Source: CAYTBN01 sp964542165 (GTDB lineage Bacteria > Myxococcota_A > UBA796 > UBA9615 > CAYRNR01). Taken from it: a stretch of 64,000 nucleotides of DNA. The number at the start of each line of letters is the position of its first letter. Position 1 is the first letter of the stretch. Of the stretch, positions 8,475-17,182 are shown piece after piece. Made by a program: the position numbers and the translations under genes. A model generated the notes under the pieces. The model did not search any database, was not told where the DNA came from, and was given only the letters and a program-made list of their open reading frames with translations. The DNA lies in assembly GCA_964542165.1 (NCBI GenBank), contig CAZITQ010000013.1, forward strand, positions 1 through 64,000. Direction: 5' to 3'.

Positions 8475-9368
8475 ATGTTCAGAACCGCTTCTCTCCGCGT
8501 CGTGCTGTTCGTGATCACCAACCTGGCGGTCGTCGTCCTGCTGGGCATCGTTCTGCAGGTGCTGGGCGTCGACCGGATGCTGGCCGAGTCCGGATTGCCC
8601 CTGAACCTGGCGGCGTTGCTGGTCTTCGCCGCACTCTTCGGCTTCGGCGGGTCCTTCGTCTCGCTGGCCCTGTCCAAGTGGCTGGCCAAGGTGTCCACGC
8701 GGGCGCAGGTCATCGATCACCCGCGGGATGCCAACGAGGCCTGGCTGCTGGAGACCGTGGCCCGCCAGGCCCAGGCCGCCGGCATCGGCATGCCCCAGGT
8801 GGCGATCTTCCCGTCGGGGGAGCCCAACGCGTTCGCCACCGGCATGTCCCGCAACAACGCCCTGGTGGCCGTGAGCGTGGGACTGCTCGAGACCCTGCGG
8901 CGCGACGAGATCGAGGCGGTGCTGGCCCACGAGGTGTCCCACGTGGCCAACGGCGACATGGTGACCATGGCCCTGCTGCAAGGGGTGCTCAACACCTTCG
9001 TGATCTTCCTGTCGCGGATCATTGGACTGGTGGTGGACAAGGCCGTGTTCCGGACCGAACGCGGGGTTGGCCTGGGCTACTGGATCGTCACGATCTTGGC
9101 CCAGATCGGCCTGGGGATCCTGGCGTCGATCGTGGTGATGTGGTTCAGCCGCCGCCGGGAGTTCCGGGCGGACGCCGGGGCGGCACAGCTGGCGAGCCCA
9201 CACAAGATGGTCTCGGCGCTCCAGGCGCTCCAGCGCCACCAGCACCCCGGACAGCTGCCCAAGGACCTGGCGGCCTTCGGCATTCGCGGAGGCGGAGGCT
9301 GGACCGCGCTGTTCCACTCCCACCCGCCGCTGGACGCCCGCATCGCCGCCCTGAGTAGGAGGGGTTGA
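8475..9368 (+). CDS. htpX: HtpX-type M48 zinc membrane protease
   Basis: 297-residue inner-membrane metalloprotease that degrades misfolded membrane proteins at the cytoplasmic face, part of the envelope stress response in proteobacteria. Two N-terminal transmembrane helices (about residues 10-28 and 43-62) precede the catalytic domain. The zinc motif HEVSH sits at 152-156 and the third ligand region is the later REFRAD motif. Two more hydrophobic helices follow HEVSH. The C-terminal SHPPLDARIAAL motif is typical of the family. The size matches the usual 280-300 residues. The stop lies two bases before the ATG of the site-2 protease gene, so the two intramembrane proteases are probably translated from one message. 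Confidence 0.95.
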   Translation: MFRTASLRVVLFVITNLAVVVLLGIVLQVLGVDRMLAESGLPLNLAALLVFAALFGFGGSFVSLALSKWLAKVSTRAQVIDHPRDANEAWLLETVARQAQAAGIGMPQVAIFPSGEPNAFATGMSRNNALVAVSVGLLETLRRDEIEAVLAHEVSHVANGDMVTMALLQGVLNTFVIFLSRIIGLVVDKAVFRTERGVGLGYWIVTILAQIGLGILASIVVMWFSRRREFRADAGAAQLASPHKMVSALQALQRHQHPGQLPKDLAAFGIRGGGGWTALFHSHPPLDARIAALSRRG

Positions 9369-9370
9369 CC

Positions 9371-10519
9371 ATGGCGGACGCCGCCCCTCCGAAGCAACGG
9401 GGGCCCAGGGCCGCGATCCCCCTCGGTCGCTGGTTCGGGATCCAGATCGGCGCCGACTGGTCGTGGTTGATCATCTTCTGGCTGGTGACCCTGTCCCTCG
9501 GGGGTCAGCTGGCCGAGCTGCACCCGGAGTGGAGCGGAGTCGAACGCTGGTCCCTGGGCCTGCTGACCAGCGTGCTGTTCTTCCTGTCGATCATCCTGCA
9601 CGAGCTGGGACACAGCATCACGGCGATCCAGCTGGGGGTCCCGGTCCGCTCCATCACGCTGTTCATCTTCGGGGGCCTGGCCCGCATCGAGCGGGAGCCG
9701 GACCGGCCCCGGGACGAGTTCCTGATCGCGGCCGCTGGTCCGGCGGTCAGCCTGGGTCTGGCGTTCCTGTTCTTCGTCGCTGCCCTGGGGATGGGTCAGG
9801 ATTCGGTGCTGTGGTGGACCTGCCGCTGGCTGGCCCGGATCAACTTCGTGCTCGCCCTGTTCAACATGATCCCCGGCTTCCCCCTGGACGGCGGGAGGGT
9901 ACTCCGCGCCATCCTGTGGTTCCTCAAAGGGGACCTGGCCGGCGCGACCCGGGTGGCGGCTAGGATCGGCAGCTTCGTGGCCTACGGGTTCATGGCCTGG
10001 GGCATCGGCACGGCCCTGATCTTCGACAACCTGATGGGCGGGCTGTGGCTGGGGTTCATCGGCTGGTTCCTGTTGTCGGCGGCCAAGACCGCCGCCGCCC
10101 AGTCGGCCGCGCGTCAGGTCCTGAGTCACGTGAGTGCCGGAGAGGTCATGGACACCGGCTGCCGGGTGGTGGATCCGGAGATGTCCCTGCGCGAGGTGGT
10201 GGACACCGGCGTCCTGCGCCAGGGACTGCGCTGCTTCCTGGTGGGCCGCGACCGGGTGCTCAGCGGCATGCTGACCATGCACGAGATCAAGGAGATACCT
10301 CAGGATTCGTGGGCCACCACGCCGGTGCACGCGGCCATGCTGCGCTTCGAGGACCTTCGCACCGTCGACGCGGGGACCGATCTCTTCGAGGCGCTCAAGA
10401 TCATGGACCAGGCCGGCGTCGCCCAGCTGCCCGTGGTTCAAGGGGGTCGACTGATGGGCATCCTCAACCGGGAGCGCCTCCTGGGCGTGCTGCGCAACCG
10501 CATGGAAGTTGGGCATTGA
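9371..10519 (+). CDS. Site-2 protease family (M50) with tandem CBS domains
   Basis: 382-residue polytopic intramembrane zinc protease. Motifs are HELGH (residues 77-81) and NMIPGFPLDGG with Asp173 as the third zinc ligand. Two CBS modules follow the membrane region (about 250-382), as in group III site-2 proteases where nucleotide binding to CBS domains is thought to tune activity. Family members cleave anti-sigma factors or remnant signal peptides; the substrate here is unknown. The ATG at 9371 has AGGAGGGG at 9358-9365 and lies two bases after the htpX stop. An earlier in-frame TTG at 9365 overlaps the htpX stop and is less likely. Pairing with HtpX suggests a joint membrane quality-control role. 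Confidence 0.93.
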   Translation: MADAAPPKQRGPRAAIPLGRWFGIQIGADWSWLIIFWLVTLSLGGQLAELHPEWSGVERWSLGLLTSVLFFLSIILHELGHSITAIQLGVPVRSITLFIFGGLARIEREPDRPRDEFLIAAAGPAVSLGLAFLFFVAALGMGQDSVLWWTCRWLARINFVLALFNMIPGFPLDGGRVLRAILWFLKGDLAGATRVAARIGSFVAYGFMAWGIGTALIFDNLMGGLWLGFIGWFLLSAAKTAAAQSAARQVLSHVSAGEVMDTGCRVVDPEMSLREVVDTGVLRQGLRCFLVGRDRVLSGMLTMHEIKEIPQDSWATTPVHAAMLRFEDLRTVDAGTDLFEALKIMDQAGVAQLPVVQGGRLMGILNRERLLGVLRNRMEVGH

Positions 10520-10600
10520 ATCCCGGGGCCGACGGGTAGAGGATCACCACTGGCGCGTCGGGGGAGGCGCGCTCCACGCAACGAAGAAGGGAGAGAGCGG

Positions 10601-11440
10601 ATGCGTACGCTGCTGTCGCTGGGGCTGATTCTGGGGATCGGCCTGATGAGCCAGGGGTGCGTCAAGAAGGCGCTGTACGAGTCGGCCCTGTCGGACATCG
10701 CGGCCCGGGACTCGGACCTGGCCTCCCGGGCCGAGGAGCTCCAGGGCTGCCGCACCGACCTGGCCACCACCCAGGGCGACCTGGCCCGCCGCACCAACGA
10801 GCTGAATCACTGCGACGCCAAGACCCAGCAGCTCGCGTCCGAGCGGGACGAGCTGGTGACGGAGATGAGCGCCAAGTCCAAGGAGGCCAAGTCCCTGGCC
10901 CGGAGCCTGGACGAGACCCGCCAGGCGATGGAGGAGATGCGTGCCCGCCAGACCGCGGCCGAGGAGCGCAACCGGATCTACCGTCAGCTGCTGGACCGCT
11001 TCCGCTCGATGATCGACGCGGGCACGCTGGACGTGAGCATCGAGCGCGGCAGGCTGGTGATCAACCTCAAGCAGGACATCCTGTTCGGCTCGGGCTCGTC
11101 ACAGGTGGAGAGCCAGGGCAAACAGACCCTGCTGGAGGTGGCCGCCGCCCTGGCCGAGTTCCCGGACCGGATGTTCCAGGTGGAGGGCCACACGGACAAC
11201 GTGCCCATCGCCACGTCGCGCTTCCCGTCCAACTGGGAGCTGTCCACGGCGCGGGCGACCTCGGTGGTCAAGATCCTCATCGAGGGCGGGGTACAACCGG
11301 GGAACCTGTCTTCCGCGGGCTACGGTGAATTCCAGCCCCGGGCCAGCAACGACGAGACCGAGGGCAAGGCGCTGAATCGGCGGATCGAGATCGTGATGCT
11401 CCCGTCGCTGCAGGCCGTTCCGGACGCCGAGGCCCGTTGA
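10601..11440 (+). CDS. OmpA/MotB-domain lipoprotein with coiled coil
   Basis: 279-residue lipoprotein with lipobox LMSQGC (lipidated Cys20). Residues 25-130 are a heptad-like coiled coil (SDLASRAEELQGCRTDL and following). Residues 150-270 are an OmpA/MotB peptidoglycan-binding domain with VEGHTDNVPI, NWELSTARA and NRRIEIV. It likely spans from the outer membrane through the periplasm to peptidoglycan. The start has GGGAGAG eight bases upstream. The stop TGA overlaps the TTG start of the next gene (TTGA). It is therefore the first cistron of a five-gene operon with a membrane NTPase and two MscS channels, and may be the cell-wall tether of that assembly (inference). Confidence 0.92.
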   Translation: MRTLLSLGLILGIGLMSQGCVKKALYESALSDIAARDSDLASRAEELQGCRTDLATTQGDLARRTNELNHCDAKTQQLASERDELVTEMSAKSKEAKSLARSLDETRQAMEEMRARQTAAEERNRIYRQLLDRFRSMIDAGTLDVSIERGRLVINLKQDILFGSGSSQVESQGKQTLLEVAAALAEFPDRMFQVEGHTDNVPIATSRFPSNWELSTARATSVVKILIEGGVQPGNLSSAGYGEFQPRASNDETEGKALNRRIEIVMLPSLQAVPDAEAR

Positions 11441-14400
11441 GGAGGCTCTGCCGGGCATTCGTTCCCCTGGGGCTGCTGGTCTTCGCCGGGATCGCCGCCG
11501 CCCAGTCCCAGGGGGGCACGGCGGAGGGCAAGGAACCCGCGGGCACCGCCGTAGCCAGCCCCGCCCCCGCTCAGGGGGAGCTGGAAGCCGTCGATTCCCT
11601 GACCTCGGGAGACCCGTCGCCGGATCTGGACGTCGTGTCGCTGCTCGGTGTGGATCCCCTCGACGAGGCCCACGTAGAGGAACGTCGAGGCGAACTGGAG
11701 CGCACCCTGGCCGACCTGCGGGCGGAGCGCCGCGGGATCCTGACATCCTCCGTCGACGGAGCGGACGGGGACGACGATGACAGCGCCGACGGGCCGACGC
11801 CCGACCCGCGCCCCCTGCTCTCTCCGTCGGACGCCCTGAGGATCGCTCGTATCGACGGCGCGGTCCGACTGGCCCAGGCGAAGCTCGCCTTCCTGTCCGC
11901 CGACCGCGAGGTGCGCGCCGCGACCGTACAGGCGGTGGAGGACGCGCGGCGGCTCCGGGACGAGCGGGAGGCCGCCGAGGCGGCGCGGCAGGCGGCAGAG
12001 GAGGCCGCCCGGCTGGCGGAAGAGGCCCGCCAAGAGGCGCTGGAGCGCGCCCGGGAGGCCCGCTCCCTGGCCGCGGCGGAGCTCGCGTCCGAGCAGGCCC
12101 GGGTCGAGGAGGTGCGCCGCTCCTTGGCCGAACAGCAGCGCGCGTACGCCGACGAGCAGCTGTCCCGGGCCGAGGACGCCCTGCGGCGGGCCGACGTGGT
12201 CGCACGCATCGGCGAGAAGATGGCGGACGGCCACGTCGGAGCAGCCCAGGCGGACCGGCTCTACGACGACGCGGTCGCCGCCCTGGCCGAGGCCCGCGAC
12301 GCGTTGTCCGACGCGCTGACGGAGCAACGGGCCGACAGCCGCTACCCCCCCTTCGAGCCCACCATCGACCCCGGCACGGAGGCCTACCGCGAGCTGACCG
12401 AGGACCGGGAGCGGCTCCTGGTGGCCCTGGACGCCCTGTCGGAGGAACGTGAGGGCGCGGTGGCGGACGAGACCCGCGCACGCTGGCAGGCCGTGGACGC
12501 CCTGGCGATCGAGGTCCTGCGCCTCGACGACGCGCGGTTGACCCTGCTGCCGATGCTGGGGGATCCTAAGCGCGAGGCGGTGCTGGGCATCGGCCCCGAG
12601 GGGCTGCGCCAGCTGGCCCGGGAGGCCGAGCACCTCCAGCTGGTCTCTCGATGGTACGTCCAGGCCCGTCTTCGTCAGGTCACCGAGCTGCCCAGCTGGT
12701 CGTTCCGGTTGCTGGGCCGATCGTCCGGGCGGTGGAATCTGGCCTTCCTGCTGATCCTCGTCATCGGAACCCTGCAGCTGGTGCGGCGCCGCAACGAGAT
12801 CTTCGACCGGCTCGACGCCTTCGTCCGGGCCTCCATCGACGACGACGAGGTGGAGCGCCGGGCCCTGGGATGGACCGGCTGGGCCCGGGCCATCGCCGTA
12901 CCGATCCTGAGGCTGCTCACCTTCGCGGTGGCCGCCAACCTCGCCGACCGATTGCTGCCCAGCAGCGAGGTGACCCTGGCCGGCCGGGTCGCGGTGATCT
13001 ACGCCTCCTTCCGCCTCCTGCAGGCCTTCCTCCACCACTTCCTGATCCGTGCGTCGGCGGCGACCCAGCACCGGGTCTCGCCGGCCACCAGCGTCAAGCT
13101 CCGCCGCTCGATCCAGCTGGCCCTGCGCTACGCCCTGGTGGTGGTCCTGTTCCTGGAGGTGGCCGCCGCGGTCCTCGGCAAGGGCTACCTGTACACCCTG
13201 GTCCAGGACTTCGCCTGGCTGGGCACCCTGCCCATCGGCCTGGTCCTCCTGCGCCGCTGGCGCACCGAGGTCTTCGACGCCTTCGAGGAGGGATTCCCTC
13301 GCAGCCGGCTGGTGGCCCCGGTCCACCGGGCGCGGGACCGGCTCACCGCGCCGATCATGATCCTGCCGGCGGCCACCCTGCTCGCGGGGCGGGCGATCTG
13401 GCTCTACGTCCGTTCCACTGCCCTGCGCTTCGAGCGCACCCGGCGGGCGCTGGCCTACCTCTTCCGCCGCAGCCTGGAGACCCGGGCGGAGACGCTGGGG
13501 CACGGGACCCACGACATCGATGCGCTCCCCGACGAGCTGCGGGACACCTTCCGGCGATCCGCGGAGGGCGAGCTGGAGGTCACCCACTTCCCCGGGCTGG
13601 ACGACACCGTCAGCCGGATCGTGCGCTACACCGGGGGCGACGCGGGATGCGCCATCGCCGTGGTGGGTCAGCGGGGGGTGGGCAAGACCACCTGGCTCGG
13701 CGAGCTGCGGGACCGGCTGCCCAACGCCCCGGTCGTGACGGGCTCCATCGACCGGACCGAGGGCCGCGCGGCTGCCGTCTTCGAGCAGCTGTGCGAGCTG
13801 CTGGAGCTGGCTCCCTGCAGCACGCTCGACGAGATGGTGGAGGCGATCAAGGCGGGCCCGCAGCGGGTCATCCTGCTGGACCGCTGCCAGAACCTGGCCC
13901 TGCGCGCGGTCCAGGGCATGGAGGAGTACCGCACGCTGATGGCGGTCATCCGCCGCACCTCATCGCAGGTCTGCTGGATCTGCACCTTCTCCCGTTTCAT
14001 GTGGGAATACCTGGAGTTCGCCACCCGCGGCCAGGACCTGTTCCACCGGGTGGTCCGGCTGCGCGGCTGGCCCGAGGACGCGATCCGGTCCCTGATCGAC
14101 CGGCGAATGGACGCGTCGAAGGTGGCCTGCTCCTTCGACGACCTGGTGGACGACGACGTCCACCCGCTGGAGCGCCCCGAGGCGCAGCGCCGCACCCGGG
14201 CGCGGTTCATGCGGCTGCTGTGGGACTACACCGACGGCATCCCCCGGCTGGCCATGTACTTCTGGCTCCGCTCGCTGGTGCCGGACGCCGAGGGCACGCT
14301 GCGGGTGAGGCCCTTCGACGGGCCCGGGCCGGACGACCTCGAGCACCTGGGCGAGAAGGCCCGCTTCGTGCTCAACGCCGTGGTGTCCCACGAGGACTTG

Positions 14401-14586
14401 ACCGTGGACGAGGCGGTGCAGGTCCTGCAGTACCGGCCCGACTCCTGTCTGGCCGTGCTCGAGCAGCTCCGCGCCCGGGGCTACCTGACCCGCGAGGGGG
14501 ACCGCTACCGGTCCACCCACCACTGGGATCGCGCCGCGGTGCGGTATCTGCGGCGCAAGCACCTGCTCTATCTGGACCGCGCGTAG
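11437..14586 (+). CDS. Coiled-coil, multi-spanning membrane protein with cytoplasmic P-loop NTPase
   Basis: 1049 residues. TTG start overlapping the upstream stop by four bases. N-terminal signal or anchor (LLVFAGIAAAQ), a periplasmic region with one acidic linker and a long Ala/Glu/Arg coiled coil (about 150-270), then several hydrophobic helices between about 425 and 665. After the last helix there is a P-loop domain: Walker A VVGQRGVGKTTW near 741-752, a Walker-B-like strand QRVILLDRCQN near 809, then an AAA/STAND-like helical part and a C-terminal winged-helix-like segment (about 960-1045). No close known family comes to mind. The domain order resembles a KefA/MscK-like periplasmic arm fused to a signalling ATPase. 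Its position between an OmpA lipoprotein and MscS channels suggests a force- or turgor-linked ATPase (inference). Confidence 0.85.
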   Translation: MRRLCRAFVPLGLLVFAGIAAAQSQGGTAEGKEPAGTAVASPAPAQGELEAVDSLTSGDPSPDLDVVSLLGVDPLDEAHVEERRGELERTLADLRAERRGILTSSVDGADGDDDDSADGPTPDPRPLLSPSDALRIARIDGAVRLAQAKLAFLSADREVRAATVQAVEDARRLRDEREAAEAARQAAEEAARLAEEARQEALERAREARSLAAAELASEQARVEEVRRSLAEQQRAYADEQLSRAEDALRRADVVARIGEKMADGHVGAAQADRLYDDAVAALAEARDALSDALTEQRADSRYPPFEPTIDPGTEAYRELTEDRERLLVALDALSEEREGAVADETRARWQAVDALAIEVLRLDDARLTLLPMLGDPKREAVLGIGPEGLRQLAREAEHLQLVSRWYVQARLRQVTELPSWSFRLLGRSSGRWNLAFLLILVIGTLQLVRRRNEIFDRLDAFVRASIDDDEVERRALGWTGWARAIAVPILRLLTFAVAANLADRLLPSSEVTLAGRVAVIYASFRLLQAFLHHFLIRASAATQHRVSPATSVKLRRSIQLALRYALVVVLFLEVAAAVLGKGYLYTLVQDFAWLGTLPIGLVLLRRWRTEVFDAFEEGFPRSRLVAPVHRARDRLTAPIMILPAATLLAGRAIWLYVRSTALRFERTRRALAYLFRRSLETRAETLGHGTHDIDALPDELRDTFRRSAEGELEVTHFPGLDDTVSRIVRYTGGDAGCAIAVVGQRGVGKTTWLGELRDRLPNAPVVTGSIDRTEGRAAAVFEQLCELLELAPCSTLDEMVEAIKAGPQRVILLDRCQNLALRAVQGMEEYRTLMAVIRRTSSQVCWICTFSRFMWEYLEFATRGQDLFHRVVRLRGWPEDAIRSLIDRRMDASKVACSFDDLVDDDVHPLERPEAQRRTRARFMRLLWDYTDGIPRLAMYFWLRSLVPDAEGTLRVRPFDGPGPDDLEHLGEKARFVLNAVVSHEDLTVDEAVQVLQYRPDSCLAVLEQLRARGYLTREGDRYRSTHHWDRAAVRYLRRKHLLYLDRA

Positions 14587-14609
14587 CGCGCGGGGTCCGG
14601 GAGGTCACC

Positions 14610-15470
14610 GTGGAAGACGCCGTCAACATCGTGAGCTTCATCCGGGTGGGTGGCCTGCTGCCGGCACTGCTGGCGATCGGGAGCACCTGGCTGGTGGTCC
14701 GGCTGGTGACCGGCTTCGCCGGCGGGCTGGCGCGCCGCTTCACCGAGCGAAGGCTGCTGATCCAGCAGATCACCACCGTCACACGCTTCGCGTTCTACTT
14801 TCTGGGCATCCTGGCGGCGATCCTCTTCGCCTTCCGCCTGTCCGACCAGATGCTGCTGGCCCTGGGGGGCACCATCGCGGTGGCCGTGGGCATCGCGCTC
14901 AAGGACCTGGCAGCTTCGCTGGTGGCCGGCTTGACGATCCTCTTCGACCGCCCCTTCCAGGTGGGCGACCGGGTCAGCTTCGCCGGCCACTACGGGGAGA
15001 TCACCCGCATCGGGCTGCGTTCCGTGCGCCTGGTCACCCTGGAGGACGACGCGGTCACCATCCCCAACAACAAGTTCCTGACCGAGGCGGTGGCGTCGGG
15101 CAACTCGGGCAACCTGGACATGCTGGTCCAGATGGACTTCTACGTGGGCGTGGACCAGGACCTGGACCGGGCCAAGGCGGTGGTCCGCGACGCGCTGACG
15201 TCCTGCCGCTACGCCTACCTCGGCAAACCCTGGACCGTGCTGGTCAACTCGGTGCTCCAGGAGAGCTACTGCGCCCTGCGGCTGCGGGCCAAGGTCTACG
15301 TGCTGGACGTGCAGTACGAAAAGGCGTTGGAGACCGACGTGACCGAGCGGGTCCACCAGGGCTTCCGCCGCCACGGCATCCTGCCACCTGCGGTCCTGCA
15401 CCGGACGCTGGATCCCGCCACTCCGCTACAATCGCAGCCCGTTACATCACGTCAAGACGCCGCCCACTGA
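14610..15470 (+). CDS. MscS-family mechanosensitive channel (first of two)
   Basis: 286-residue small-conductance mechanosensitive channel subunit. GTG start at 14610 with GGGAGG six bases upstream; the much longer open frame before it is the shadow of the NTPase gene. Three transmembrane helices: about 8-28, 52-72 and the pore-lining TM3 (ALGGTIAVAVGIALKDLAAS, 76-95). The cytoplasmic beta domain starts FDRPFQVGDRV, a strongly conserved MscS motif. The C-terminal alpha/beta vestibule domain runs to about 265. Such channels open under membrane tension to release osmolytes. It lies 23 bases after the NTPase gene and 24 bases before the DUF432-like gene. Confidence 0.92.
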   Translation: MEDAVNIVSFIRVGGLLPALLAIGSTWLVVRLVTGFAGGLARRFTERRLLIQQITTVTRFAFYFLGILAAILFAFRLSDQMLLALGGTIAVAVGIALKDLAASLVAGLTILFDRPFQVGDRVSFAGHYGEITRIGLRSVRLVTLEDDAVTIPNNKFLTEAVASGNSGNLDMLVQMDFYVGVDQDLDRAKAVVRDALTSCRYAYLGKPWTVLVNSVLQESYCALRLRAKVYVLDVQYEKALETDVTERVHQGFRRHGILPPAVLHRTLDPATPLQSQPVTSRQDAAH

Positions 15471-15494
15471 CGCGGCGCCGCGAGGGACAGGACG

Positions 15495-16322
15495 ATGGGT
15501 GCAAGCGAGATCGGGGACGCGAGCTGGTGGGGCTCGTTCTCCCTGGAGATCGGACAGACCGCCCGCTGGCGGATCGGCCCCCTGGACCTGTGGGTCCAGC
15601 GCCACGCCAACGAGTGGCGCCTGGTGCACGAGAGCTCCGGCGATCCCCTGGACGAGTCCCTGGTGCGGACGATTCCGGCCACGGACGTGGATCCCGACCG
15701 CTTCGAGGACGTGCAGCGGTTCGCCATGTCGGGCACGGGCTCCCGGTTGACCCTGAAGCCCGCCCTGGCCGACCGCCCGGTGATCAGCCGGCCGTCCACG
15801 CCGTTCCACCTGCCCGCCGGGGAGGAGGCCACGGTGTTCGTCAGCACCCCGGTGTGGCTCGGGTTTCGGGTCGGCGATGGCGACGGCAAGCTGTTGCGGG
15901 AGCTCGCGGTGGCCCGGCCGTCGGACACCTGGTTCGGTCCCAACACCCGCGAGGGCGAGCTCTGCTACACCAGCCGCACCTACTTCGTGCTCGACCGGGA
16001 CAACTTGCCCGGCCTGCCCCACCGGGCCACCACCGCGGTCCGGATCCTCAACCGCGCCGACGAGGAGCTGACGGTGGACCGCATGCGCCTGCCCGCTCCC
16101 CAGCTGGGCCTCTACGCGACCCCCAGCGGCCAGCTGTGGTCCCAGGACGTGACCTACGAGCGCACCGAGGGCGATGACGCCGAACTGCGGGTGCGCAGCA
16201 AGCGGCCTCGGTCGGTGGCCGACGCGAGCCTGGTGGCCGAGCCGCGGGTGCCGGTGCGGGGCAACCTGGTCGTCAGGGCGTTCAGCTCCCTGTTCGACCG
16301 TGGCGCGGAGGACGAGCCATGA
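15495..16322 (+). CDS. DUF432-like protein associated with MscS genes
   Basis: 275-residue soluble protein without signal peptide or membrane helices. The N-terminus (SWWGSFSLEIGQTARWRIGP) and the beta-rich layout, with a central GELCYTSRTYFVLD, resemble the DUF432 family, whose members often lie beside mechanosensitive channel genes. Biochemical role unknown. The ATG at 15495 has GAGGGACAGG upstream. Its stop overlaps the ATG of the second MscS gene (ATGA at 16319), so the two are translationally coupled, which supports a direct functional link such as a cytoplasmic regulator or adaptor. The DUF432 assignment is from memory of motifs and is only moderately secure; the operon position is directly visible. 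Confidence 0.7.
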   Translation: MGASEIGDASWWGSFSLEIGQTARWRIGPLDLWVQRHANEWRLVHESSGDPLDESLVRTIPATDVDPDRFEDVQRFAMSGTGSRLTLKPALADRPVISRPSTPFHLPAGEEATVFVSTPVWLGFRVGDGDGKLLRELAVARPSDTWFGPNTREGELCYTSRTYFVLDRDNLPGLPHRATTAVRILNRADEELTVDRMRLPAPQLGLYATPSGQLWSQDVTYERTEGDDAELRVRSKRPRSVADASLVAEPRVPVRGNLVVRAFSSLFDRGAEDEP

Positions 16323-17182
16323 ACGAGGAGCAGGTCCAGAGCACCCTCGATCAGCTGTTCACCATCGAACGGATCTCCGGGTGGATCGCCGCCCTGGTGA
16401 TCCTGGTCCTGGGCATCGGCCTGGCCTGGATCGTCAAGCGGCGCTTGAAGTTCAAGCGGCTGAGGCCCCAGCACGCGCTGCTGATCCAGCGGGGTGTGAC
16501 CTACCTGATCCTGATCCTCACGCTGGCCGCCGCCCTGCGAGAGCTGGGGGTCGATCTGGGGGTGTTGCTGGGCGCGGCCGGCATCGTCACCGTGGCGGTG
16601 GGATTCGCGGCGCAGACCTCCGTCAGCAACCTGATCAGCGGGCTGTTCCTGATGGGTGAGCGCCCCTTCGTGGTGGGCGACATCGTCACCGTGGGCAGTG
16701 TGACCGGCGAGGTGCTCTCCATCGACCTGATGTCGGTGAAGATCCGCACCTTCGACAACCTGCAGGTCAGGGTGCCCAACGAGAGCATGCTCAAGTCCAA
16801 CGTCACCACGGTCACCCGCTTCCCGATCCGAAGGGTGGACATGACCATGGGGGTGGCCTACCGCTCCGATCTCGAGCAGGTGCGGGATCTGCTGATGGAC
16901 CTGGCGGACCGCAACCCCCTGTGCCTCACCGAACCCGAGCCCCTGTTCATCTTCACCGGCTACGGGGACAACGCCCTGGAGTTCCAGTTCTCGGTGTGGG
17001 CCGCGTCGGAGAATTTCCTGACGGTGCGCAACGATCTGTACTTCGAGATCAAGGGCGCCTTCGACGAGGCGGGGATCGAGATCCCCTTCCCCCAGAGTGT
17101 CCTGTCGGCGGCGGTGGACGGGCCGCCGATCCCCGTCCAGGTGGTGAGCCCGGATCAGCCCAGCTCGACCGTGTCCAGGTAG
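16319..17182 (+). CDS. MscS-family mechanosensitive channel (second of two)
   Basis: 287-residue MscS homologue, clearly different in sequence from the first channel in this operon. Helices at about 18-36, 58-75 and TM3 (GAAGIVTVAVGFAAQTSVSN), followed by ERPFVVGDIVTVG, the start of the cytoplasmic beta domain, and NESMLKSNV at the base of that domain. The C-terminal portion ends with a Pro/Ser-rich tail. ATGA overlap with the DUF432-like gene. The last cistron of the plus-strand operon; its 3' end overlaps the convergent beta-CASP gene by 28 bases, so no separate terminator is visible. Two unlike MscS subunits in one operon suggest either distinct gating thresholds or a heteromeric channel (inference). 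Confidence 0.92.
   Translation: MNEEQVQSTLDQLFTIERISGWIAALVILVLGIGLAWIVKRRLKFKRLRPQHALLIQRGVTYLILILTLAAALRELGVDLGVLLGAAGIVTVAVGFAAQTSVSNLISGLFLMGERPFVVGDIVTVGSVTGEVLSIDLMSVKIRTFDNLQVRVPNESMLKSNVTTVTRFPIRRVDMTMGVAYRSDLEQVRDLLMDLADRNPLCLTEPEPLFIFTGYGDNALEFQFSVWAASENFLTVRNDLYFEIKGAFDEAGIEIPFPQSVLSAAVDGPPIPVQVVSPDQPSSTVSR

Noticed and set aside
12651..14609. Upstream extension of the first MscS gene inside the NTPase gene
   Set aside because: Pro/Arg/Gly-rich translation is a frame shadow; the MscS homology and Shine-Dalgarno begin at 14610.
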